From the NCBI GenBank assembly GCA_037893245.1, contig JBAIAA010000445.1, positions 496,001 through 560,000 of the forward strand: 64,000 bases of DNA, given 5' to 3'. The stretch comes from Crossaster papposus. Taxonomy: Eukaryota; Echinodermata; Asteroidea; Velatida; Solasteridae. Shown in pieces: positions 1 through 10,223 of this stretch. The notes beneath the pieces are model-generated. The model was not told the origin of the DNA and made no database searches. It saw only the letters and a program-made list of their open reading frames with translations. Every line of letters starts with the position of its first letter. The first letter of the stretch is position 1. Made by a program: the position numbers and the translations under genes.

Positions 1-840
1 GATCCGTGTCACTGACCACATCTTGACATTGGACCCCAATGAACGCCATATCAACGCTTGCCGGTTCACATCTTAGATCTTTCTGGAATTCAAAAATGCG
101 CATGAGCTTCCGCTTGAGCCTCAGAAGCTCGAAATCATCAGCTCGTCCCATCAACTAATTCACGCCGGTGACGATCTGATCTGCGCGAGCGCCGTGCCGT
201 ACTCGTCGTTTCGCTCCCGTCCGATTTCGTCGAATTTTAGTGAGAATATTTGCTTTTTGTCTGATTTTCGAAGAGATAGAACGACGAGCCTGGACTAGTT
301 TCTTTCGCAGTATATTCCGTGCATCTTTGATCCAGTTTTCGGTGGATTCGAAATGCTGCTTGCTCTTTTCGAACTGCTCCAAAATGTTTTTGTAACTGTG
401 CTCCGCCGACCGATGGTCCAATGCGGCACACATTAAGCAGATAAAGGCGTCGCAGATGTCGCAGAAGAAACACACATCCTTTTCAGGGTGGCTCGGGCCC
501 ATTCGGCTGATGGGCTTGCCATGAACTGCTGGGAGATTTCCGATTTGTGCTAAACTCCCAGTGACATGATTTGATGGTCTTTAGCCCCATGGGTTCTCCA
601 GCATCTCTTGCAGAGGTTGTCACTACAGTCAAGACACCTCCAAGCGACCTCCTTGTCTTCTCCACAGTCACATGTGGCAGTCAGTGTCGATACCTCTCTT
701 AATTTTTCCTCTCGGTGTTTGACTTCATCGACAAGAGATATAATAAGAAAGAAAGACGAAGGAGGCAATCCTCCACCAGGAGCCTCCGTCTCTCTCCTGA
801 ACCTGTTATCTTCTCTGTCTCTGACTTCATTTTGCTCAGA
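1..840 (-). pseudogene. TRIM/B-box protein, decayed (B-box1, B-box2, coiled coil)
   Basis: Reading leftward from about 840, a linker leads into a B-box1-like zinc motif (CDCGEDKEVAWRCLDC, then CKRCWRTHG, about 560-680), then HPEKDVCFFCDIC and CLMC...H...H (B-box2, about 400-500), then a charged coiled-coil segment (about 170-400) that continues in frame to the window edge. It is broken: TAG replaces a codon just after the B-box1 segment (550-552), the frame shifts by one base between the B-boxes (near 520), and a second TAG (155-157) interrupts the coiled coil although good coding sequence resumes directly after it (FELLRLKRKLMRIF, 64-135). TRIM proteins are RING/B-box/coiled-coil ubiquitin ligases. 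The C-terminal domain lies outside the window. Alternative: a living gene with sequencing errors, less likely given three lesions. Confidence 0.75.
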
Positions 841-2580
841 TCATCTCTTCCAGACAGTTCAGGCAGAGGCTGTTGCAAATCTTGGGATCATTGAATTGAC
901 AGTTGTAGTTCAGCTATACCAGATACCTCTGCGGATCTTGTCCAACACGGTTAGAGCAGACTAAACTTGTTACCTTCTCTATCTACGACTTCTTTTTGCT
1001 CATCATCTCTTCCAGACAGTTCAGGCAGAGGTTGTGCAAATCTTGGGATCATTGAATTCGAGCGATTCACAATACCTAGAAGCTGCCGTTGGAGGCGCAA
1101 ATCCTGCTATCCCCGCAGTGCATCATGGGAAAAAGTCGGCATCGGTTTTAAAAACAGTATTCATTTTGCATGAACTCATCAGTTTTTACGTCTTTTTGGA
1201 CACGCACGATTAAAGTTTTATTTTTTGTCTGCAAATAACAATGTTTTAATTAACGACGCTGCCGGATACATGTTTGTTTGGGTTAAACCTCGCGTGAACA
1301 ATGAAGAATAGAAATTTCACTACAGTATGATATACGGAAGAAGTCGACCGTAAAGTTTAAAAGTGGCATTTTTTAGTCAAACGCTTGGTGGCGCACTGCA
1401 TTGTGAATCGCCCGAATTGACAGTTGTAGTTCAGCTATACCAGATACCTCTGCGGATCTTGTCCAACACGGTTAGAGCAGACTAAACTTGTTACCTTCTC
1501 TATCTACGACTTCTTTTTGCTCATAATCTCTTCCGCAGACAGTTTAGGCAGAGGTTGTGCAAATCTTGAGATTATTGAATTGATGACAGCTGCAGTTCAG
1601 CTATACCAGATACCTCTGCGGATCTTGTCTAGCACGGTTATAGCAGACTAAACTTGTTACCTCCTCTATCTACGACTTCATTTTGCTCATCATCTCTTCC
1701 AGACAGTTCAGGCAGCGGTTGTGCAAATCTTGGGATCATTGAATTGACAGCTGCAGTTCAGCTATACCAGATACCTCTGCCTACCCTATCCAACACGGAT
1801 AGAGCAGACTAAACTTGTTACCTTCTCTATCTACGACTTCTTTTTGCTCGTCATCTCTTCCAGACAGTTCAGGCAGGGGTTGTGCAAATCTTGGGATCAT
1901 TGAATTGACAGCTGCAGTTCAGCTATACCAGATACCTCTGCCTACCCTATCCAACACGGATAGAGCAGACTAAACTTGTTACCTTCTCTATCTACGACTT
2001 CTTTTTGCTCATCATCTCTTCCAGACAGTTCAGGCAGAGGCTGTGCAAATCTTGGGATCATTGAATTGACAGCTGCAGTTCAGCTATACCAGATACCTCT
2101 GCCTACCCTATCCAACACGGATAGAGCAGACTAAACTTGTTACCTTCTCTATCTACGACTTCTTTTTGCTCGTCATCTCTTCCAGACAGTTCAGGCAGGG
2201 GTTGTGCAAATCTTGGGATCATTGAATTGACAGCTGCAGTTCAGCTATACCAGATACCTCTGCCTACCCTATCCAACACGGATAGAGCAGACTAAACTTG
2301 TTACCTTTTCTATCTACGACCTATATTTGCTCATCATGCATCTCTTCCAGACAGTTCAGGCAGGGGTTGTGCAAATCTTGGGATCATTGAATTGACAGCT
2401 GCAGTTCAGCTATACCAGATACCTCTGCGGATATTGTCCAGCACGGTTAGAGCAGACTGAACTTGTTACCTTCTCGATCTACGACCTATTTTTGCTCATT
2501 ATCGGATCTCTTCCAGACAGTTCAAGCACAGGTTGTGCAGATCTTGGAGTCTCATCTCAGATTGACAGCTACATTCTAGA
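841..2580 (-). repeat. 161-bp tandem array derived from a TRIM RING segment
   Basis: Nine copies start at about 852, 1014, 1537, 1701, 1862, 2023, 2184, 2350 and 2515 (anchor AGACAGTT); spacing is 161-166 bp apart from one interrupted interval. Read on the minus strand the unit gives fragments such as NCSCQFNDPKI and, one frame over, CLNCLEEM. These match the start and the C-x2-C end of a TRIM RING finger but need a frameshift to join. The leftmost copy runs straight into the B-box1 linker at 550-840, so the array seems to have grown from the RING part of the neighbouring pseudogene. None of it is a usable reading frame. Confidence 0.7.
1059..1415. mobile_element. MITE inserted in the RING array
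   Basis: About 357 bp with terminal inverted repeats (GCGATTCACAAT at the left, ATTGTGAATCGC at the right) flanked by GAATT on both sides. It interrupts one 161-bp unit, explaining the 523-bp gap between copies at 1014 and 1537. It is younger than the array. Confidence 0.7.
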
Positions 2581-2814
2581 TATCTCCGCTGATCCTGTAT
2601 AACACGGTTTTAACTCCCGTCATCATGTAAATTATATCCTAAACCAAAACAAAACAAAAAACGCCGTTTTGTTTAGTTTGTTCAGAAACCTGCAAGCGCA
2701 CGACAGGAATTAGGTGAAGTAGTTGGGAACATTAATTTCGCTCCTCACAAAATGATGTTGAGCATGTCTTTACATTAAATCTACTAACCTTTTAAACAGC
2801 AGATAATACCGTCA

Positions 2815-2942
2815 AGTCAAGTCAAGTCAAGTCACAAGTCAAATTTTCTCAAGTCAAGTCAAGTCACAAGTCAAATTTTCCCAAGTCAAGTCAAGTCACA
2901 AGTCACTTTTTGTCAAGTCAAGTCACAAGTCACAAGTCATTT
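2815..2942. repeat. CAAGT pentanucleotide array
   Basis: Runs of CAAGT interspersed with CACAAGTCAAATTTT-like spacers. A related array lies at 3636-3800. The sequence between them (2943-3635) and around them (2581-2814) shows no gene or recognisable element. Confidence 0.8.
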
Positions 2943-3635
2943 ATAGTCGCGAATGAAAGTCAACTTTCAAGAAATATTTGTGTGTACATGTCCTCGTACA
3001 TGTGCGTACACGGCCGGGTGTATGTACGCATGCTATGCGCATGCACTCAAAGCATGCGCGCTGAGATAAACAACTTACCAAATGCATGTGTATCGGTGAT
3101 ATAAGGAGAATTTGAACATTACGCACGTGAAATGTTTTAAAATTCTCTTTTTAGGGGATAAACCATTTAAAAATTACATGTACCCTATAATGTTTACACT
3201 AATAAATCAATACAGTTTGAGTCAAAATAGTTATTCGGTTTCGTTTACGGTAAATTTGCGATAATTTGTTCAACACTTTTCAAATTCTTAAAACAATTAA
3301 CAATGTCACTATAACCTCGTTTCCAGCTGTCTGTTAAATTGTGTTGAATGTTAATGCACAGCTTTTAACAGTAAAATCTCACACAGCTTCCACACTACGA
3401 CGGATTGGAAGACTAGACATGTAGGCCGTAGGCGATGTAGCCCACACTTTGACTTTGCAATGTAATATTGCATGTGCGTAGCTAGCCGTACACACAGTAC
3501 ATGCAGTACATAGTACAGATTCGCGACGCGGCAAAAACATTTTTGCCGTCACAAAAATACATCGGCTGCCGTAATGAAAAACACAAATTTGTTTAAATAA
3601 CATACAAATAGTAAATACATGATGACTTGCAATGT

Positions 3636-3800
3636 CGTCAAGTCAAATTTACTCAAGTCAAGTCAAGTCAAGTCACAAGTCATTTTTCGTCAAGTCAAGT
3701 CAAGTCACAAGTCATTTTTCTCCAAGTCAAGTCAAGTCGCAAGTCACAAAAATTGGCGACTCGAGTCGGACTCGAGTCCAAGTCACCGACTCGAGTCAAC
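3636..3800. repeat. CAAGT array ending in CGACTCGAGTC palindromes
   Basis: Second CAAGT tract. Its right end changes into palindromic GACTCGAGTC motifs (3756-3800). All three plus frames stay open simply because the unit lacks stops, so they are not genes. Confidence 0.8.
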
Positions 3801-4029
3801 AACACTGTAATTTAGTGCCACAACACTCAAGCTTTTAGGTATAATACAAAAAGCGTCTACACTTACACAACAGCCCGCGCCTTTATACTCAACTTGAATT
3901 TGCGGGAAATAGTTCCCGAAGCGGGCAATAGTCTTTTAAAATGTTGACTGGTTACAGCGCCCTCAAGAGATTTGCCAGGCTCATCTTAATATGAAAAATG
4001 GCGGCGTCTGGATCTTTTGGACCCAGGTG

Positions 4030-4215
4030 TTATAAAACACATATGGACTGGCATGATTTGGTCACTAGAGCACGTCTATTCCCCTTCGGCTGTGTGAGTG
4101 ACCAGAAGCGGGACCTGTTTTTCATCGGCCTCGGGAAATAGGTCCCCCTTCTGGTCACACACAATCCATCGGGGAAATAGACGTGCTCTAGTGATCTCAT
4201 TGCCAGTCCATTTGT
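4030..4215. repeat. long palindrome
   Basis: Arms of roughly 80-90 bp: GGACTGGCATGATTTGGTCAC... at the left pairs with ...GTGATCTCATTGCCAGTCC at the right, around a short centre (CATCGG). It is likely a foldback element of the type also seen at 9346-9450. Confidence 0.75.
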
Positions 4216-4654
4216 ATAATAGTTACTGTCTGTCTGTTAAATGGAGCAAGTCTGTGAAATGAAGCGGCTTTTTATTCGCTCACTTTCTTTTCGCCTCACC
4301 CTGTACACCTCAACAAAAACTATACGTGCATTCAAAGTGACCATCCTATTTTGCCAACAATGTTTTATTGTCATAACTTAGTTTGAGAAGCACAATTTTA
4401 CAAAGATGAAATTTATTCAATAATGTCTTAAGAGTAAAAAATCGCCAAGGTTAAGTGAACATATTTTAATTTCCCGGTGTGATACGAAAATCAGACTCCT
4501 GTGAAAATCAAACTTTTTCTTCTTTTCTCCATATTAAAGTTAAACCCCCTCACGTGACCGATCACTCCTAATTATCACGATCATCACCAATAATACTACT
4601 TGCGCAATACTACCAATGAACCCGTAATTCATAGTCTGAAATTCATGCTACACC

Positions 4655-5045
4655 GGTAATAGCCATTTGCGCGTGACCCCGAGTTAAATGTTAACAACAT
4701 CTTTCACACTAACTTGCTCATGTCGCTTGGCACCGTTGAACTTAAAATTCTCCTGACCAAAGACACTGTTGCCATATCACATGATTCGGGGCAAGCTCTT
4801 GCATATACTTACGTAACAGACGTTCAGCACCAATACATTGTTCACAATAGTGAGTATGGCACAAATACACCAGACCATTCCAGAGCTGAGGTTGCTAGCG
4901 TTATGCTTGCCCCGAATCACGTGATATAGCAACAGTGTCTTTAGTCTAGAGAATTCAAAGTTAATGTGCCAAGCTGCGTGAGCAAGTCAGTGTGCAAGAT
5001 GTTATTCAAATTTAACTTGGGGTCACGCGCAAATGGCTATAATTT
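4655..5045. mobile_element. foldback element, ~390 bp
   Basis: Imperfect arms of about 150 bp. The left end ATAGCCATTTGCGCGTGACC reappears as the reverse complement at the right end (5020-5041). A second match is GTTGCCATATCACATGATTC with GAATCACGTGATATAGCAAC. No coding capacity. Confidence 0.75.
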
Positions 5046-6023
5046 TGGCTAAATCCAGGCGCCCACTTTGAGATTTCCGCAGGTTTCTGAACACTGCGAT
5101 CTACTTGCGGTTGCGGTCCTTGCGAAATCGCATTTATGTCAGCATTAGGCCTAAATCGCAACCGTTCCGCCTAAAAACACATAATTGTGAACAATCTGCG
5201 GTTTTCGCAAGGAGTGCGGTTGACTGCGACCGCTTCATGTGGTATATAGTTGCAGACATTGCGACACTTGTGGACCTATTGCGTTTGGCTGCGGAACTAC
5301 TGCGGAAACTTGCCAACTGTTGGGTTCAAAGATACATTTTGTTCACATATAGAATCATGTATTCGTGTTTCTCTAATCGAATCCATGTCACACCAGCTTT
5401 TAAAATGTGGACTAGATGATGTTCCCAGAAATCTGAATATGTAACCTGCCATGGCATATGCATATTGGGGAATTACCCCACTTTTGAATTTTTTTGGGGG
5501 TAAAGTACACCATAGTAAAGAGCAACTCATTAGCTTTTTCATGATTCCCAAATTATTGTTGTAGCTCAATTAATTCCAAAGATATACCACAGGAACGTTG
5601 GCAGTGCGCCGCAAAACCTTATCGGTCTCATTTCGAGAAAAAGGGGCTTTGAAACCAACAGCAATGAACAAAAATGGAAATATTCTCCACATTTGAGGAA
5701 GTATAAATCTTGGATACTTTGACAACTCTAAAATACAGAAAACCCAGAATTATAAAACCCAGAAGTATAGCCAAATTCAGGGGCCGATTACTTGAAACAA
5801 GCTTTTGGGGGACATTCCTTATTTACCCTCAGTAGTCACATATTTATATAATAACCACACGCGTTTTTCGCAACGATCCGCAAAATGAGTATCCACAATT
5901 TCCGCAAGTCCAACAGAACGCAATACACCGGCTGCAGTGCACTGCGATTTATGTACGCAAGTTACGCAGTAGATCTGAACTAGTTGCAACCCGCGCAAAT
6001 CACAAAGTGGGTGCACCTGAATT
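5046..6023. mobile_element. TIR element, ~975 bp, no transposase
   Basis: Left end (AATCCAGGCGCCCACTTTG, about 5052) and right end (CAAAGTGGGTGCACCTGAATTT, about 6001-6022) are imperfect inverted repeats of about 30 bp. The interior is rich in TTGCGG/CCGCAA motifs in both orientations and contains no credible reading frame. It abuts the foldback at 4655-5045. Confidence 0.6.
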
Positions 6024-7934
6024 TAAGGAAGTGGGAACAATCCTGAAATCAGTAAGTACATGTACATTCAACTTGACCGTAAGTCAATAAATTTAAGTAA
6101 AACATAAGTTTGTGTTAAAACGGTGTTAATCCATACAAAAAACATATATAATTTACAAGTTTGGTTTCCGAATTCATAATGTATAGTGGCCTTGCCACAC
6201 AGTAAATTATAACAAATTAGAGCTTTGGTCGTTAGAATCGATATAATATTTACAATAATCTCTTGCAGTGCTAACACAACTTGCATTATCTTTTTGTCTG
6301 CGCGGCAAACACTGTCAAATTATATATGCAGCGTCAGGTTATCAAGGGGCGTCTGGCAAACGTTACAGTTAAGTTTATAACCCGTAACCCCTCTTACCAT
6401 CTTAAATCCTGCAAAATCCTCCAATTGCCACCACGTAAAAATTATATTCATCCTCTTTTGAGGTGAGGTACACCTGCATTGTTTGACTGATTCAGCTTGA
6501 TTTGGCTTAGCATAAAAAAAGCAGACGGAGTTTTAGATGCTAACCATAATACTGTTTTCACTGAGCAAGACTTGTTTGTGCTATAAAGCAATCGTTTTGG
6601 TGCTTAGCAGCTCCATAAAATTGGGGAACAGATCTCTACTTTCTTTTTCTAAGGAAAAGCAAATTGGATATATTAATGTTAATCTATCAGAGATGTGGGA
6701 TAGTGTTTTTAACACCAAAGGAATCACATAGCTCCACATTACAGCAGTCGAAAATTGTTACATAAACCAATGTTCAGTCCAATGTTTAACCAAGATTTAA
6801 GTATCGAATTACACTGCGCTGAAAATAAGAGAGTAATGTTGTTCTTTGTGATATTTTTATTATTTTGTTTTGATACCAGCCATCCTCGTATGACAAATCT
6901 TATTACAGAATGTTACAAATTGGATGTTGACAGCTATATATACATGTATTCAATCAGCAATTTCGCACCTAATTTATTGCTTTTCTTTGTTGTTCAAATT
7001 TGAATATGAGATGTCTATAACAATGTCTAACGCTCATTGTTGCGTTTCTATATACAGGGTGGTTACTAAAAAAAAAAAAAAAAAAAAAAAAAGAACCAAC
7101 AAAAATACCAGAATGGCCTATGTTCAGTAACCTCCAACCAAAAAATTAAAATAGTTTGGATATACAGGAATCTTTCTAAATGAAAAATGATACCAAGATC
7201 ACTCGATTTGGTCGAGTATTTTTTATTCTAGTGGCTTTTTTTCTGGAACAAAGTCGGGGGTCAGTTGGGCAGGTGAGCAACAAAAGCACCATAGCAATTA
7301 AAAGGCTAGTATTATGGAAATCATTAACAGCACATTGTAAAGGCATCAAGCCCTTGACGCCGGTATTAATTCCTCATTCATCGGATTACTGGACCGAGCG
7401 TGCAGCTGCCACACAGGCAGTGTTCTACGGCGTAGTTTACATGTTAACAGCAAAGGCATAATGTAATGTAATGGTTGTGGAACTTAAAATAGGCAGTTCC
7501 CTTTTTTTTTGTTATTTTCTGTGACCACCCTAGGGTTTTCGAAACCTTTGCTTCGTCTTCGGCTCCGCCTCCGAATTCCGAATCAATGAGAGATGATTTG
7601 AAATAGAAGCAAACGCAAATATCACTTGTTGGTTCATATCAACGGATTTATTTAATGTTTCTGAAGTCAAGGCTAGGCTCCAAAATGTGGCTGGAGTTCC
7701 GACAGTTGGAAATCCAAAGCCGGATCGAGGTATTCGAAAGGACCCATCATAGAGGTAGTTATTCTGGATTTTACAATAGCAAAATACTGCTTTGATGACA
7801 GTGAGGTAGGTTTTACCAACAACCTTAGTGAATAATTGTAAGGAACTGATTCATGCGCTTTGACCAATCAAACCTAGGACAAATTTCTGACAGACACAAA
7901 AGACGCGTTTCCATTCACAAAAAAAAAATCTCGG
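6024..7934. other. intergenic, little recognisable content
   Basis: A decayed copy of the AAGC-hairpin family (about 6490-6625, ends GGCTTAGCAT and TGCTTAGCAGCTCC) and a poly-A tract (7069-7092). No gene, RNA or other repeat could be supported. Confidence 0.5.
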
Positions 7935-8110
7935 TCACGTCAACCAATCACATGGAAGAACATCTTAATTACGGGGGCGTGACAAAATAGTGGCACATGC
8001 GCATTGGTGGAATCGACCAATTGCAAACAAAATGTCGACTAAATATATTTGGGAACAATTGGGGGCGCTTTTTTTTTTCTCCAACGACGACGGTCAGAGA
8101 AAAATAGTTA
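7935..8110 (+). promoter_or_regulatory. CCAAT-rich promoter-like segment
   Basis: Contains CAACCAATCACATGG (about 7940), an ATTGG box (CATTGGTGG, about 8002), GACCAATTG (about 8014) and an NRF1-like GCACATGCGCATT (about 7992), followed by a T-rich pyrimidine tract. It lies 35-200 bp upstream of the ATG at 8144. Dense CCAAT plus NRF1-like sites is typical of housekeeping promoters. Motif reading only. Confidence 0.35.
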
Positions 8111-8143
8111 GAAATTGATATCAAAATTCCACTTTTCTTGAAA

Positions 8144-8212
8144 ATGCCAGCTCACGAGGTGCCTCGATTTTACAGAAAGCTTGAGACAGTTATTCACCTA
8201 CAGTCAATTAAG
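8144..8212 (+). CDS. possible orphan first coding exon (23 codons)
   Basis: ATG opens a 23-codon frame (MPAHEVPRFYRKLETVIHLQ, then SIK) that ends exactly at AAG|GTATTT, a fair 5' splice site, just downstream of a promoter-like segment. I do not recognise the peptide. The next good acceptor (TTTTTCTTTTGCAG, ending 8423) would give a stop after two codons, so a continuation must lie elsewhere, perhaps nested in the opposite-strand lipin gene. It could equally be a pseudogene, a non-coding transcript start or chance. Confidence 0.3.
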
Positions 8213-9345
8213 GTATTTTATCATAATTTAGTAGTTTTTTATGTTTGAAAATGTACATATAATGTATTACCTTTAGGATCTTTCAAATTCATATAAGGCC
8301 AAATAAAAAAACTAGTTTCTCGTCCTCAAAACAAATAAAAAAATAAAAAATAAAAAAAAATGCGAAAATCTGAGACATTTTTAAATTAGCACTTGTTCTT
8401 GATCATAATATTTTTCTTTTGCAGTGTTTCTGAGCATAGTTTGCAAAAGTGGAGTCTAATTGTTATCATATGACGCGACGCGATTATGATAATGTTTATA
8501 CAGGAGTATCGCCTATTGCCGTAACCCGTGTCCGTATTACCCGCCGCAGGAAGTGTTAAAAAAATGCATTGAACAAAACAAACGACTGTCAATAGTATTG
8601 CTTACATGACTAGTTTTTGCTCATGCGAAAATTAAGTAAACCTTCAACTTTTCTCAGTCAAACTTTCATCTAACTTATATTTCTTCTTTACATTAATCGC
8701 TCAATTATATACCATATATATATATATTCATAGTTTACTTCCAGAAATGGTGTTAAATTATTTCCTGTTCTGTACAATATTTTTGGTTTTAAAGCTTTAC
8801 ACAAACACACACGTATATATAAGTCCAATAAACATTACGAATGGCAGTGTATTTTATATGCCTGCTTGTCTGGCGTCCTGACACTTGTACATGTACAAGT
8901 GATTGAGGTTTTTGAAGCTAATATGGCTCATCAATCATCAGACTGCCATTCTGGCAAAAATGAGACATAACTGGGCAGAGGTTGAAATGAGATTTTGTTT
9001 TAAAACACCTCACCCACAGATTCTGTGTCTTGATTGGCTGAGAGCTAGTCACATGGCATTTTCTATTTTTACCATCTTTCAGTGCACGGCCAAAAGTACT
9101 ATACCATAGCAACCCTATACCCAGAACGCGTTATTTGTGTGCAAATACATGCCGATGTGGCTTCAAACATTTCTTGAAGGGGTGGTTTAGAAAAGAGCAA
9201 AGACATTTCTCACCAATTTTGTTTTGAAATCAAGTTCATTTCAAGTGAAATCAAGTGTATTTAGATTTAGATAATTTAAAAATATTAAAACCAAGCAGAA
9301 TCTGTGGGTGATGTTTTATAAAACAAATATTATCTTGTGGTGTAG
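8213..9345. other. intergenic, no gene seen
   Basis: AT-rich DNA with an AAATAAA tract (8335-8360), a short TA run (8715) and TGTACATGTACA (8888). A pair of related segments at 8990-9030 and 9296-9330 share the ACCCACAGATTCTG motif in opposite orientation, suggesting a loose inverted repeat. Nothing coding. Confidence 0.5.
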
Positions 9346-9450
9346 TAAAACTAGCCTTCCTCGGTGATCCATGGAGCATTCCATTTTCACTCGGCCTCGC
9401 CTCGGGAAAACAGAATGCTCCATGGATCACCCCGGGAGACTAGTTTTAAC
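9346..9450. repeat. palindrome with GATCCATGGAGCATTC arms
   Basis: AAACTAG...GGTGATCCATGGAGCATTC at the left is mirrored by GAATGCTCCATGGATCACC...CTAGTTTTAAC at the right. The centre is CTCGGCCTCGCCTCGGG, similar in design to 4030-4215. Confidence 0.75.
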
Positions 9451-9507
9451 GACACGCACGCGTGGTCTGTTTTTTCATCCGAAATCAGACGACAGGCCTT
9501 GACGTTA

Positions 9508-9756
9508 TTAACCAGTTCGCGCCGAGATTATTTTCACATTGACCGGGCCCAGGCGCGGGATTATTTTTCCTGAACCTCGATCTGAGAACGTGTTCAGGCC
9601 AGCATTCACGGGAAGCACACCCTGATATTTCCGGCCTCGCTCACTGCGAGCCGGTCGCTGACAGATATTTTCAGCCTTGCTCGTGACATGCTTATTATCC
9701 GTGACATGCTTTGAATTCCTGTAAATTTTTGTGTGACACATCATCCGACGCTAACT
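9508..9756. mobile_element. C-family MITE (TIR CCAGTTCGCGCC, TTAA target)
   Basis: Begins TTAACCAGTTCGCGCC and carries the family core (GGGATTATTTT, ACCTCGATC, GGCCTTGCTCG). The right end is diverged. It lies 290 bp downstream of the lipin stop codon. Confidence 0.7.
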
Positions 9757-10045
9757 AGAAGAAAAATGCTATCATCATTGGAGACTTGCCCCAGTTTACC
9801 TTTCCTCCATCTTGAAACTAAAGGAAGTAACTCGCGAGTGACTAGAGAAACCATGGCCCAGGGCTAGGTTGATCTAGTTAGTCAAACCACGCAGCGTTAG
9901 AGTGACTAATGGTTAAGTCTAGTCGCTCTAGTCGCCCAACCGAAGTTGCATCAGCTTTCTACAAACTCCCGACACTAGTGTACCGTTTGCAGGTAGGCTC
10001 ACAGACACCCACGCCGCACAATATCGACCTCGCTGCGACCTCTGC

Positions 10046-10223
10046 TCATTTCTTGTCTTTGACCGTCAGTGATTTGACGAGTTCGTCGTCGTCCGGTAGG
10101 ACGAGAACCGGCTCCCTCCAGAACGTGAAGGCACTGTAGTTGTAAGGCGAGACGAACGCCATGGTTTGCTCACGGTGGAGCGGGGGAAAGACGTGCTCTA
10201 CTAGAGCCTGCATCTTGGGATAC
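10046..10223 (-). CDS. LPIN: lipin coding exon 16 (C-terminus and stop)
   Basis: 178 nt. Acceptor CCAATCAG|G. Encodes [20 protein letters not shown], then [14 protein letters not shown] and an acidic/basic tail ending [14 protein letters not shown] is a conserved lipin C-terminal motif. I see no clear poly(A) signal in the next several hundred bases. Confidence 0.95.
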
